Below, in pieces: positions 33,137 to 42,507 of a DNA stretch of 64,000 nt. Source of the stretch: Nitrososphaerales archaeon. GTDB taxonomy: Archaea > Thermoproteota > Nitrososphaeria > Nitrososphaerales > CADDZS01. A program made the translations under genes and the position numbers. Where the stretch lies: positions 22,742 through 86,741 of the forward strand of contig JASHOD010000069.1 of assembly GCA_030041295.1 (NCBI GenBank), in the 5' to 3' direction. The stretch's first letter is position 1. Every line of letters begins with the position of its first letter. The notes beneath the pieces are model-generated. The model did no database searches, was not told the origin of the DNA, and saw only the letters and a program-made list of their open reading frames with translations.

Positions 33137-33481
33137 TTACTTTTCTACTTCTCGTTGTTGTTCTTCTTCTGACTCTTCCGCCCGGGACTTACCAGAGCGG
33201 CGGGACAGCAACTTGTTTCGCTTGTCTAGTTCCTTGGTATAAGTTCTGTATGAATTCAAAAGATCATCCATTAACCCAATCACTCGTTCCAAGGCATCCC
33301 ACTCGGAATTAATGGAGCCAGACGAGACATTTTGCTCCACGCTTTTCTGTCCTGTTCCCGCGTCACTGTTCTTTTTCGCCTCGTTCAGCATCTTTAGTCC
33401 TTCCTCTAGCCTCGACTCTTGGGCCTCCACGTTCATCTTGAGCTTCTCGAGCCTTGTCTTGGTGGGCAATTGGTTTCGCAT
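33137..33481 (-). CDS. Coiled-coil protein
   Basis: The 114-residue charged protein has two helical segments with heptad character (TRLEKLKMNVEAQESRLEEG and ALERVIGLMDDLLNSYRTYT), a Ser/Gly-rich link between them and a Glu-rich tail. The ATG at 33481 is used. It is the first gene of the apparent operon ending with the ABC1-family kinase, so it might be a scaffold or partner of it. No family is recognised. Confidence 0.6.
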   Translation of the reverse strand: MRNQLPTKTRLEKLKMNVEAQESRLEEGLKMLNEAKKNSDAGTGQKSVEQNVSSGSINSEWDALERVIGLMDDLLNSYRTYTKELDKRNKLLSRRSGKSRAEESEEEQQREVEK

Positions 33482-33656
33482 TCAGCGCCTTTGAAAGCAT
33501 TAAAGGAAAGGCGCATTTTGAAAGATTATCGTTGAAAGGACATCTCATTCTCGCACGAACCTAGACGGGAGTCCGCAATCCAAGATTGCAAAATCCGAGA
33601 CTTGAAGAGCAAGCTTAACAAACACGATTTACAAAGGCTTTCTTCAATTCAAAGAA

Positions 33657-34496
33657 ATGCGAACATTTAGAGTTGGCAACGCTACGGTCACCTCAATCAG
33701 CGTTGGGGATTTCAATTTCAGATTAAAGGACACAGACGATGTTCCGGAGATCGAGTGGAAGGGGAAATACTCCGACATTTTCGAGAACAAGCATCCCTAC
33801 CCCAGTCTCAGTTTTTACGTTTCTCTACCGCATCTCTCTGTTCTCGTGGATGCAGGCGATTTTTCAAAGTTTGCGAGTACAGACGCCGAAATGATCCCTT
33901 CTAACTACAAACCGCCGCCAACGCTCGTTGAACAACTAAAGGAAGCCGGCGTATCACGTGGCCATATCAATTATGTCGTGATAACTCATGCACATTATGA
34001 TCACTATGCCGGCGTCACGATGAAAGCACCCGATGCGCGAAACATCCCCACCTTTCCGGGAGCTCGTCATCTGATCGGAAAACAAGACTTTAATTCCCAT
34101 GAAATGCAGGAGGCTCTACGCGATCCAAACTCCGAGGAGAGTCAGACAATAGGGGTCCTGCTCCGAGGCGGTTTGCTTGAACTGGTTCCCGAAGGTCGCG
34201 AGCTTTCTGACGAAGTAGAGATTATCGCGGCGCCAGGCGAGACGCCGGGTCACAAGATTGTGAAGATTGCCTCAGGTAAGGAGACGCTATACTGCGTGGG
34301 CGACCTCTTCCACCATGCCGTCGAGGTGGAAAATCCAAAGTGGATGGCAAAGTGGGACCACCACGAAACAAATCTGGTGAGCCGCAAGAGATTGATCGAT
34401 GCCGCTCTAAAAGAGAGAGCCTACATCGCGGCGGCGCACATGCCACTTGGAAGGCTAGAAAGGCAGGGCTCGAACGTAAAATTCGTCGAAGTCTGA
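33657..34496 (+). CDS. MBL-fold metallohydrolase
   Basis: The 279-residue protein has VVITHAHYDHYAGVTMKAPD (HxHxDH), then GETPGHKIVKIASG, YCVGDLFHHAVEVENP and YIAAAHMPLGRL, giving the full set of zinc ligands. The N-terminal cap (VRTFRVGNATVTSISVGDF-like) resembles lactonase or aryldialkylphosphatase-like enzymes. It is cytoplasmic. The ATG at 33657 follows the ACAAAGGCTTT promoter element closely, so the message is probably leaderless. Substrate unknown. Confidence 0.85.
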   Translation: MRTFRVGNATVTSISVGDFNFRLKDTDDVPEIEWKGKYSDIFENKHPYPSLSFYVSLPHLSVLVDAGDFSKFASTDAEMIPSNYKPPPTLVEQLKEAGVSRGHINYVVITHAHYDHYAGVTMKAPDARNIPTFPGARHLIGKQDFNSHEMQEALRDPNSEESQTIGVLLRGGLLELVPEGRELSDEVEIIAAPGETPGHKIVKIASGKETLYCVGDLFHHAVEVENPKWMAKWDHHETNLVSRKRLIDAALKERAYIAAAHMPLGRLERQGSNVKFVEV

Positions 34497-34616
34497 GTCG
34501 ACATAAAATTCACTTTCACTTCCAAGACCTCGCTTGAAACTTATTTCTGATCCCCATCGTTGATAATCGTGTACTAGCCTTAAGTCAATGATTTTACTTT
34601 GAGAGATCGGTAGATC

Positions 34617-35759
34617 ATGACGCTTAGAAGCTTTGAAATTGTTGGTAAAGTCTCGAAGGGCGTCATAACAGTTACTCTCAACGGGACCGAGATGGCCGCA
34701 TTCGACCTTGAGGGCCGCGTTCTTTACTACGGGAAGGACTCCTCAACCTACAGGCGCTCGATATACAACAAGGTTTACAGACTGGAATGGATCAGAAAAG
34801 AAGATAGAATAGTAGAGAGAGTGGCAGATCCACAACCTATTCTTCGAAGAGCTTACGAGATTGCACAGGAAACCTGCCACAACGTTACTGATATTTCATT
34901 GAAAACAGCACTTGAAACACCTGCATCGAGGACAGTTTCCTGGCTGGCAGAAGATGCGAAAAGAGCGGCGGAGTTGTACAAGCCCATTTCCATCGTTCCA
35001 CCTGATCTGTACTTTTCTACATATCTTCAACTCACAACCGGCTGTCCGTGGAACAAATGCTCATTTTGCAATCTTTATGGTAACACAGGGTACTCGGTGA
35101 AGTCGTCGGATCAATTTTCAAATCATATACAGGCTGTCAAAGAATATCTTGGAAAGGGGATCGAAGCAAGAAAAACCATTTTCTTGGGCGATGCAAATGC
35201 AATAGGTGTCAGTCGAAAATTCCTGAAGCAGATCTTCTTCGAGATTGCAAAGGAATTTGACCACCCTTCGGTTTATTCATTTGTTGATGCGTTTACTACT
35301 CCTAGAAATCTGCAAAGAAATGATCTTGAGGATTTGCATAACCTAGGTCTGGCCCGAGTTTATCTCGGACTAGAATCGGGAGAAGAGCAGGTGTTGAAGA
35401 TTTTGAATAAGCCGATGGAATTGTTAGAGGCAAGAAATTTTGTTTTAGAGATAAAGAAGGCCGGCGTAAACGTTGGCATAATCATTCTAGTGGGGGCAGG
35501 AGGCAATAGTTTCTGGAAAGGACATGTGAAAAGAAGCGTTGCGTTTCTCACAGAGATCAATTTAGGACACGGAGATATTGTTTACCTTTCACCTCTCGTT
35601 GAAAACAAATCCTATAGCGAGCTTGCACAAAGTCTGGAATTGGGAATACTTTCGGGTGTGGAAAAGGAAAAACAAAGCCAAGAGTTCCAAGAAGAGCTGA
35701 AAGGTGTAATTGATTGTCCTGTCTCAAGGTATGATATTCGAGAATCTTTCGTAAGCTAG
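34617..35759 (+). CDS. Radical SAM protein
   Basis: The 380-residue enzyme has the iron-sulfur motif LTTGCPWNKCSFCNLYGNTG at about residues 141-160. The cysteines are spaced C-x4-C-x2-C instead of the usual C-x3-C-x2-C, as in some archaeal radical SAM proteins. Later motifs include FLGDANAIGVSRKFLKQIFF, LARVYLGLESGEEQVLKILN and VGIIILVGAGGNSFW, the barrel strands that bind SAM. The first 130 residues are a separate beta-rich domain with no clear match. Substrate unknown. The ATG at 34617 is used. Confidence 0.88.
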   Translation: MTLRSFEIVGKVSKGVITVTLNGTEMAAFDLEGRVLYYGKDSSTYRRSIYNKVYRLEWIRKEDRIVERVADPQPILRRAYEIAQETCHNVTDISLKTALETPASRTVSWLAEDAKRAAELYKPISIVPPDLYFSTYLQLTTGCPWNKCSFCNLYGNTGYSVKSSDQFSNHIQAVKEYLGKGIEARKTIFLGDANAIGVSRKFLKQIFFEIAKEFDHPSVYSFVDAFTTPRNLQRNDLEDLHNLGLARVYLGLESGEEQVLKILNKPMELLEARNFVLEIKKAGVNVGIIILVGAGGNSFWKGHVKRSVAFLTEINLGHGDIVYLSPLVENKSYSELAQSLELGILSGVEKEKQSQEFQEELKGVIDCPVSRYDIRESFVS

Positions 35760-35851
35760 CAAATTTTACATTCAGCAAGATTTTTTGTTATCTTGATTCC
35801 CTGCTACTTGGACATCCGAGTTTCTACCGCTTAAGCACGTGAAAAGATGCC

Positions 35852-37312
35852 ATGACCGGAAAGATGGAAACTGGAAAAGAAATTGCCGGCGAGCGGCGCT
35901 ACCGTACACTAGTCATAGTAATCATCATGATGGGTGTAATGATGAGTGCCGTGGACACGACTGCAGTTGTTCTCGGCCTTCCTACAATGTTGGAAGACCT
36001 TCATTCGGACATTATCAGCATGATTTGGGTCATCATGGTCTACCTCCTTGTAATCACGATCCTAGGGACACAAGTCGGCCGGCTCGGCGACATGTTTGGA
36101 AGAGTTCGCATGTACAATTTTGGATTTGCATTCTTCACTGGAGCATCGCTTCTTTGCGGAATCTCTACATCGGGTACTGAGCTCATAGCCTTCAGGATAC
36201 TTCAGGGAATAGGGGGCGCCCTAATTTCTTCAAATAGCGGAGCGGTCATCGCAGACACTTTCAAAGAAAATGAAAGAGGGAGAGCCTACGGTTTCACTGG
36301 TGTCGGTTGGTCCGTGGGAGCAATTTTGGGAATACTCATCGGAGGACTGTTCGTTACTTTTCTCACGTGGCGCTACATCTTTTTTATCAACTTACCGATA
36401 GGAACTGTTGCAACCGTAGTCGGATACGCAAAACTCAGAGAACGCTCCCCGAAGATAATGAGAAAGATCGATTTTGTTGGCATGGGACTACTCGGAGTGG
36501 GATTGCTTCTGGTCCTTTACGCGCTCACCGAGATGTCCGGTTTTGGATTCTCCTCCGAGTACCTAACTTTGCTTGGGCTGGGAGCTCTTGTTATTGTTGG
36601 CTTTGCCTTCTGGGAAAGATACACAAAAGAGCCATTGATTCACTTCGCGATTCTTCGCGAGCGGGTTCTCGTATCATCGATTCTCGCGGCTTTCTTCCAG
36701 TCGCTCGCATCCTTTGCCGTCCTGTTTTTGATCATAATGTACCTCCAAGGCCCGAGAAACATGACGCCTTTCAACGCTTCGCTCTTACTCATACCCGCCT
36801 ACGTTCTTGGAGGTCTCATAGCACCTTACGCAGGGAGAATGTCGGACAAGTTTGGGGCAAGAATTATAGCTTCAATTGGATTAGTTGTTCAAATTTCCGG
36901 CTTTGGGGTTTATTCGTTGCTAGGAATAAATACCACATATATTTTGGTGATTATCGGCGCAATTTTGAACGGCGTCGGAAGCAGTTCGTTCTTCCCTGCA
37001 AACAACAGCGCTGTCATGAGTTCCGCTCCGCCGCAAGCTTATGGGATAACTTCCGGTCTTTTGAGAACATTTTCGAACATCGGGATGGTATGTAGTTTCG
37101 CTGTTGCCCTGATTATTGCATCTTTAGCCATACCACGCGCGACCGCATTCCAAATCTTTCTAGGGACGGGAAAAATTTCGTCTACTCTTTCTCAAGCCTT
37201 TATAACAGGAATGCACTCGGCTCTTCTTGTTTCGATACTTATTCTTGGAATTGCACTAGTGCTTTCGGTGTTTCGTGGTAGAGAAAAGAGAACTTCCGCG
37301 AATCGACATTGA
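35852..37312 (+). CDS. MFS transporter, DHA2 (14-helix drug exporter) type
   Basis: The 486-residue protein has about 14 hydrophobic helices. The DHA2 signatures are DTTAVVLGLPTMLEDLHSDI in helix 1, LGTQVGRLGDMFGRVRMYNF as motif A between helices 2 and 3, and GVGWSVGAILGILIGGLFVT, FINLPIG as motif C. It is a proton-coupled exporter in the cytoplasmic membrane. Substrates of this class are drugs or metabolites and cannot be told here. The ATG at 35852 is used. A second, related MFS gene lies convergent at 37888-39372. Confidence 0.9.
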   Translation: MTGKMETGKEIAGERRYRTLVIVIIMMGVMMSAVDTTAVVLGLPTMLEDLHSDIISMIWVIMVYLLVITILGTQVGRLGDMFGRVRMYNFGFAFFTGASLLCGISTSGTELIAFRILQGIGGALISSNSGAVIADTFKENERGRAYGFTGVGWSVGAILGILIGGLFVTFLTWRYIFFINLPIGTVATVVGYAKLRERSPKIMRKIDFVGMGLLGVGLLLVLYALTEMSGFGFSSEYLTLLGLGALVIVGFAFWERYTKEPLIHFAILRERVLVSSILAAFFQSLASFAVLFLIIMYLQGPRNMTPFNASLLLIPAYVLGGLIAPYAGRMSDKFGARIIASIGLVVQISGFGVYSLLGINTTYILVIIGAILNGVGSSSFFPANNSAVMSSAPPQAYGITSGLLRTFSNIGMVCSFAVALIIASLAIPRATAFQIFLGTGKISSTLSQAFITGMHSALLVSILILGIALVLSVFRGREKRTSANRH

Positions 37313-37420
37313 CCGCCATTTCCCGGAAGATGTAGATTCACCAACTGAGCCTTCGTTAGAAGTTAGCTCATCACTCAATAGATTATGGCGTAGCCAAATT
37401 ATGTTGTAGTCTTTTCCCAT

Positions 37421-37803
37421 TTACTGTTCCAGAACTTTCTTTGAAAGACTGCTCTCAAAAAGCCAGAACTCGTTTCCATCCAAGTCTAGGAACTTGGCGC
37501 TTTTGTAGCCATCCTCGTTAGTGGGTCTTGAGAAAATTTAACGTCCTTGCTTTTTATTTCAGTGCATGTCCTTTCAAAGTCATCTGCAGTGAACCCAATT
37601 CCCCTATTGCCAGGCTCAAGAGGGGCGAAACCGTCGCCGCACAGATGGATGCGAATCTCCGCGCTGGATTCTACATCAGGGCTCACGCAGATCGCATGAT
37701 TTCTGTCCAATACGACCTTGAATCCTAACTTTTCCACATACCATTTCTTTGCATCTTGAGCATTGGAGACGACAACTGCTACGTCTGTATAGCCATCAAT
37801 CAT
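37421..37803 (-). pseudogene. VOC-family protein with a frameshift near the end
   Basis: From the ATG at 37803 the frame reads MIDGYTDVAVVVSNAQDAKK, WYVEKLGFKVVLDRNHAICV and IGFTADDFERTCTEIKSKDV, a normal VOC domain. Near 37515-37525 the frame shifts: NEDGYKSAKFLDLDGNEFWL then FESSLSKKVLEQ lies in the next frame and ends at 37421. Restoring one A in CTAAC (CTAAAC) repairs it. Without repair the product lacks the last metal-binding strand (the Glu in GNEFW). This is the third damaged VOC gene in the window. Confidence 0.75.
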
Positions 37804-37887
37804 GTTAGAGTTTCGGGATTTGAGAGATGTTACGAATTTCTCTCTGACACACAAGGGCGAAGCTGAAGAATCTTGAAAACTGGTTTT

Positions 37888-39372
37888 TCAGCTCTTAACT
37901 TCTCGGCTTGAAACTCCTTCTATGTCCACACTGGATACTCGTGGCCGTCTCTTACTCAATGACGCCGGAATCACGGCGAAGGAATTGATCACAGCAAGCA
38001 CCAATGCTGCAAGTTGAAACCCGGCGATAAATTCTCCCTTACCCACGAGGCCCTGGGTATTGGCTGCGTAACTTTGCACTAAATTATTCAGCTGGTTGTA
38101 TGGTATCACCAGAGTCATAATCAAAATTGCGAGACCAAAGCTAGCAGTGTCTCCTATATTGGACATAGTTATTCTCAAGCCAGAGGCGATGCCTCGACGG
38201 TTCGCTGGCACCGAACCCATCACGGAGCTAATATTTGGAGATACCCACAGACCCGTACCTACTCCGAGCACCGCGAGAGCGATCAGCACAGTATTCACAC
38301 CCGTATTTTGATTTATGAAAGCGAACAAGAAGAAAGCGAGACTGCTGATCCCAAGACCCGTCATAGCAAACCCTCTTGATCCGTATTTATCCGATAATCT
38401 TCCACTTATGGGGCCCACCACAATGAAAGTCGCATCCAATGCTAGTAAATGAAGACCTGTTTGTAGCGGCGTATCCCCCACAATCACTTGCAGATAGAAT
38501 GACACCATTATCAAAATACCAGACCATGCCACTGCATTCAGTGTTTGTGCGATAGTACCGCCAGTAAATTCCTTGATCTTGAATAGTTTCATATCCAATA
38601 GTGGCAACCTTTTCGTTGTCGCTGCTAGTTTATCTCGGGTAATTTCATATCTGGCAAAGAAGACGATCAGTATCAAACCAAGTGCAAGCATCAGGAATCC
38701 TGCATCATAACTTGACAACCCGAAGCTGAGGTAAGTAATTGCGAGTAGAACGAGCCCCAGCCCTCCCGCAAAAGAAAAGAAACCCACCCAGTCTATGCCT
38801 CGGTAAGAATCCCTTGTGGAAATGTCCTTCAATCGATAATGGGCCCAGACTGTGCCGAAGATCCCGATCGGTATGTTGATGTAAAACAAGGCTCTCCAGT
38901 CCGTGAAGGAAAGGATTACCCCGGAAAGTGTGAGCCCCATGATAGAGCCGATCCTGTAGGCGATGCTATTCATGCCCAATATCTTTCCCAGTTCATCAGG
39001 CGGCGTTGCATCCGTCAGTATGGCTGCGCTGTTTGCGATGAGCATGGCGGCTCCGAGGCCCTGAACCATTCTCGAGGCAATTAGCTCCAATGGAGTGTAG
39101 GAAAGTGCGGCAAAAGCAGATCCAATGGTGAAAACCATGAAGCCGTAGTTGTAGATCTTCACGCGCCCAAAAAGATCCGTAGATCTCCCTATCAAAAGTA
39201 GACCGAGAGTGCTTGCAAAAAGGTAAGCCTGACTGACCCAAATAACATCGGCAATGTCTGCATGGAGCTCGTACGCAATGGTTGGAAGGCCCACGAGAAC
39301 GATTCTAGCATCCACCCCTGCCATGAGCGTGCCGACAGTTGTTACGCTAAGTGCGACGTACTTGTACTGCAT
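37888..39372 (-). CDS. MFS transporter, DHA2 type
   Basis: The 494-residue protein has about 14 helices. Motifs resemble the other exporter: DARIVLVGLPTIAYELHADI, LLLIGRSTDLFGRVKIYNYG (motif A) and MNSIAYRIGSIMGLTLSGVI then FYINIPIG (motif C). The N-terminal 40 residues are similar to the 35852 gene, so they are probably ancient paralogs. It is a membrane exporter of unknown substrate. The ATG at 39372 is used. Confidence 0.9.
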   Translation of the reverse strand: MQYKYVALSVTTVGTLMAGVDARIVLVGLPTIAYELHADIADVIWVSQAYLFASTLGLLLIGRSTDLFGRVKIYNYGFMVFTIGSAFAALSYTPLELIASRMVQGLGAAMLIANSAAILTDATPPDELGKILGMNSIAYRIGSIMGLTLSGVILSFTDWRALFYINIPIGIFGTVWAHYRLKDISTRDSYRGIDWVGFFSFAGGLGLVLLAITYLSFGLSSYDAGFLMLALGLILIVFFARYEITRDKLAATTKRLPLLDMKLFKIKEFTGGTIAQTLNAVAWSGILIMVSFYLQVIVGDTPLQTGLHLLALDATFIVVGPISGRLSDKYGSRGFAMTGLGISSLAFFLFAFINQNTGVNTVLIALAVLGVGTGLWVSPNISSVMGSVPANRRGIASGLRITMSNIGDTASFGLAILIMTLVIPYNQLNNLVQSYAANTQGLVGKGEFIAGFQLAALVLAVINSFAVIPASLSKRRPRVSSVDIEGVSSREVKS

Positions 39373-39924
39373 TTACTGTGGTGTTCCTTCAAGTGTGCGC
39401 AGAGAGAAGCCCATTCCTGAGTTCTTGATAATACGAGAGATGGAGGCTCTCAGAGACCTAGGGAACGAGTAGAGAATCGAGCCCTCTTTAACTTATTTGC
39501 CGGGCATTGTAAGCCAGCTCGCCTATCCAACGTAACTTTGGTTGAATTGTCTAAACAAAAATCGTAAACGAAAAGTTAAGACCGTGAACATGTCTCTTTT
39601 CTTTTTCCTTCTGCGGTTAATTGTTGATTATCTCTTGATTCTTGGAACGCAAACGGAGTACGCCAAAGCTACCGTAGTTGGTCGCGTAAGCCGACGTCAC
39701 AGAGATCTTTCTACTTGTCGTTTTCGATTTATTATCACTAGCCGGGAATGAAATTCATTCCTGTGTTGGAAAGTAATAAATTCCTATCGGATTTCGATAC
39801 ATTAGCCATCAAAATAGAATAAGGTTATTTTACCGTTTTAGCATACCCTGGTGTAACTAACTATTGCAAATGTCAAAATTCCAAATATTGTCCCAACATA
39901 CTACATTATGAATTGTTGAGTTTG
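39373..39924. other. Intergenic region of about 550 bp
   Basis: This AT-rich spacer lies between the divergent MFS and RHH genes. A 69-codon frame at 39542-39751 has no family features and poor composition. No RNA, repeat end or palindrome stands out. Confidence 0.4.
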
Positions 39925-40188
39925 ATGAAAAGAATCACAGTTTCGCTCGACGACGAGATCTACGCAAGCCTGGTAGACTACGCCGCGGATGCGTGCAAGC
40001 AAGACTTGTCTCGCTTGAGCGTCAGCAAGGCGATGAGAAAGCTCCTAGCCAGCGAGCTCGGTAGACTCAATTATTATCCAATGTCCACGAAGAAGCAACA
40101 AGAGATGCACGTGCGCCAAATTATTCGCCAGCGAGCGCAACAGATCGAAGATCCTTTGACCATAAGCCATGAACGGAACGGTATCTGA
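39925..40188 (+). CDS. Ribbon-helix-helix (CopG-like) protein
   Basis: The 87-residue protein starts at the ATG at 39925: MKRITVSLDDEIYASLVDYA, then LSRLSVSKAMRKLLASELGR. The strand-helix-helix pattern with ITVSLDDEIY is typical of RHH DNA-binding proteins, which act as dimers. The basic tail (HVRQIIRQRAQQ) may add contacts. An upstream TTG at 39913 is possible. It lies 74 bp before the TackOD1 gene in the same direction and could regulate it. Confidence 0.72.
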   Translation: MKRITVSLDDEIYASLVDYAADACKQDLSRLSVSKAMRKLLASELGRLNYYPMSTKKQQEMHVRQIIRQRAQQIEDPLTISHERNGI

Positions 40189-40227
40189 GTTCCATTCCAA
40201 TCTAAAGGGCCCAACACGTACAACGAA

Positions 40228-40238
40228 ACGTTTAATCT
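40228..40238 (+). promoter_or_regulatory. TATA-like box of the TackOD1 gene
   Basis: ACGTTTAATCT lies about 25-35 bp before the ATG at 40263, preceded by CGAAACG as a BRE-like purine stretch. The spacing fits a leaderless message. Confidence 0.4.
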
Positions 40239-40262
40239 AATGTTTGAGCCACCACTTGACCG

Positions 40263-41534
40263 ATGGCGCAAAATCGCCTCTCGGCCGAGGAAGAGGAGAA
40301 ACATCATGGTAATACCGAATCAGAGGCTGTTTCCAAGGAGGCCGAGCCTTTTGTCGTATTCATGCTGGACAGACAGGTTGACACTTTAGCTCCGCGGTTC
40401 GAATTCGGTAAAGGCGTAATTTATCCTGAGGCAGCGTCGTATTTCCGCGACAAGAATACTCTTGAAATTGATTCGATTCTTTCGAAATTATCAGACAATG
40501 GATTTCTCGAGAAGCAACTTGTAGATCGCGTTATTACTTGCCCCACCTGCAATGGTACCGAAGTCTATTCGAAATATCAGTGCGGCAAGTGCAAGTCTCT
40601 AAACGTCTCGCTTGTCGAGATTCTAATACACCCGCTTTGCGGATATTCTGGATCGAGATCTAGTCTCCTGCCGTCCTCACAGGGTCCCGGGTACGCGCAA
40701 TGCCCAAAGTGCAAACGGGTTTTTGCAACTACATCCAAGAACGATATCACAAGCTTGGGCAAGTTATTTGAATGTAATTCTTGCAACAATCGTTTCGAGG
40801 CTCCCAAGATAGTTCACAAATGTAAGATCTGTGATACTGTCTTTACTTACAACGAAGCGAAATATCGCCCTGTGTACAAGTACTCGCTCTCAACCAAATC
40901 TACGAATAGCTTCGTGTCAGGACGTCTTTCTCTGCCGATAGTAATGGATTGGTTCAATCGCGACGGTTTTAATGTCGAGATGTCTAAGGAGATAATCGGC
41001 AAATCAGGGACGGTACATCAGTTTGACATCGTCGTCTCGAGCACGGGAACAATGAAGAATCTACTTCTAGGAGATTTTTCAGTATCTCTTGACGAAAAGA
41101 AAATACTCGGGGCCTTCGCGAAGAGATACGATACGAATCCCGACGCAAAGTCCTTTGTCCTAACACACAACAAAGCGTCGAAGGCAATCGAGAATCTTTC
41201 AAATCTCTACGGAATCTCTATAATTTACATGGACGCGATTGGGGCGTCATCCCTCTCACTAGATGAGCAGCTTCGTAATATGGTCGGAGGAATACCACAA
41301 ACCGTTCCCCACAAAAGAGTACCAGTAGATTTTATGGCATCATCATCCGGAAAAGAAGAAATGACTAGGATCACGCCCCTTCCGAAGTCTGATGATGTTC
41401 ACTCGAAGAAAAAAATCACGACGGAATCTTTAGAATTATCAGAATATAGCTACATCGTAAATGATGCAACTGGGGACGACGATGTATACTTGTCTGGCTA
41501 TGAAGACGACGACGACGCAGAGTCTCTAAGGTGA
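40263..41534 (+). CDS. TackOD1-type zinc-ribbon protein
   Basis: The 423-residue protein has an N-terminal alpha/beta region, then three or four zinc ribbons at about residues 90-205: VITCPTCNGTEVYSKYQCGK, the linker LIHPLCGYSGSRSSLL, QCPKCKRVFATTS, FECNSCNNRFEAP and HKCKICDTVFTYNE. The HPxCG followed by paired ribbons matches what is described as Thaumarchaeal output domain 1 (TackOD1) in TACK signalling proteins. The C-terminal region (IVVSSTGTMKNLLLGDFSVS, FVLTHNKASKAIENLS) resembles a restriction-endonuclease-like or receiver-like alpha/beta fold. An RHH gene precedes it. The signal or effector is unknown. Confidence 0.75.
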   Translation: MAQNRLSAEEEEKHHGNTESEAVSKEAEPFVVFMLDRQVDTLAPRFEFGKGVIYPEAASYFRDKNTLEIDSILSKLSDNGFLEKQLVDRVITCPTCNGTEVYSKYQCGKCKSLNVSLVEILIHPLCGYSGSRSSLLPSSQGPGYAQCPKCKRVFATTSKNDITSLGKLFECNSCNNRFEAPKIVHKCKICDTVFTYNEAKYRPVYKYSLSTKSTNSFVSGRLSLPIVMDWFNRDGFNVEMSKEIIGKSGTVHQFDIVVSSTGTMKNLLLGDFSVSLDEKKILGAFAKRYDTNPDAKSFVLTHNKASKAIENLSNLYGISIIYMDAIGASSLSLDEQLRNMVGGIPQTVPHKRVPVDFMASSSGKEEMTRITPLPKSDDVHSKKKITTESLELSEYSYIVNDATGDDDVYLSGYEDDDDAESLR

Positions 41535-41554
41535 AACAAACCCGCAGTTAGGGC

Positions 41555-42217
41555 TCACACTTGTCCATTTTTTAGAGCAGATGCGTATCGATGTATCACG
41601 CTGAACGCGCCGATGATACATGCGCCCAAGATAAAATCGGATGACAGCTCTCCAATTCGTCCGGAGATAGCTAGCCAAGTGGCCGAGCCAATTGCGATTC
41701 CGACTATGACTAGAAATGCAAAGGTCATCAATCCAAGCTGGTTCGTCGTTGTCGATTTGTTGACTGTTTCATTTGATTGAGAGGGAGTCGAGCTCTTTTT
41801 GACTTCGACTTCTTCTCCTTCTCCTTGCGACCGCTTCTCCCTTTGTATATTCGGTGCCTTACTGGTAGTGTTAGGAAGTCTTGGAGGCGAAAGAGTTTGT
41901 ACCTGCGACGATTCGCTCGTCGTCGTCGAGAGAGATTTAATAGCTAATCTTCGGAGTTTCGATAAACCGTCTTCGTCGATGTCAAGCGTATTGCCGTCGT
42001 CAAGAATTATCTTGCCTTTTGGAGCGAGCTCCTCCAGGAGTATGAGCAACAAACCGACCGCTCTCGTCGTGGCAGGAATCCTGATCCGAATCGGATTCTC
42101 TTTCGATAGGGTTTCCGCTTTAATTTTGGAATTTTGAAACGCCCTCTCGATGAGGTCGAGGTTAGGGTCGTCAACCTTTACTTCCAAGACAATTTGCCTC
42201 GGGTCTTCGGCGCTCAT
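41555..42217 (-). CDS. Uncharacterised membrane-anchored protein
   Basis: The 220-residue protein has an N-terminal cytoplasmic alpha/beta domain of about 95 residues (IVLEVKVDDPNLDLIERAFQ, IRIRIPATTRAVGLLLILLE, IILDDGNTLDIDEDGL), a Ser/Thr/Lys-rich linker and two C-terminal helices (LGLMTFAFLVIVGIAIGSAT, SSDFILGACIIGAFSVIHRY). It ends 20 bp from the convergent TackOD1 gene. Both look like regulatory or sensor proteins, so a shared pathway is possible but not shown. Confidence 0.6.
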   Translation of the reverse strand: MSAEDPRQIVLEVKVDDPNLDLIERAFQNSKIKAETLSKENPIRIRIPATTRAVGLLLILLEELAPKGKIILDDGNTLDIDEDGLSKLRRLAIKSLSTTTSESSQVQTLSPPRLPNTTSKAPNIQREKRSQGEGEEVEVKKSSTPSQSNETVNKSTTTNQLGLMTFAFLVIVGIAIGSATWLAISGRIGELSSDFILGACIIGAFSVIHRYASALKNGQV

Positions 42218-42507
42218 TATCTATAGTTCAATTCTGAGTTTACTGACAATAAAAAAAGTATCTGAAATCTGCATGAGTTGGAAGAATTGTGCGAGCATGT
42301 TGAAAATGCCATCATGCGGAGGGAGAATGCTTTTTTCAGAAGTTTTTAGAATTGTAAACCCCATCTTCTAGTCAAGGTTCTAGCGCTAGGGAATGCCAGT
42401 CAGAATTCAATACAAATTCCTCTGGCCAAAAGAGAAAGTACTCTCTTCTCTAGCAGCATAAGCTTAATTACTGTAAAAGTGCTGTAACTATCAATAGTAA
42501 CCCTCAT

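Noticed and set aside
39542..39751. 69-codon forward frame in the MFS-RHH spacer
   Set aside because: Its composition is basic and irregular, with no conserved motif and no ribosome site. Probably chance.
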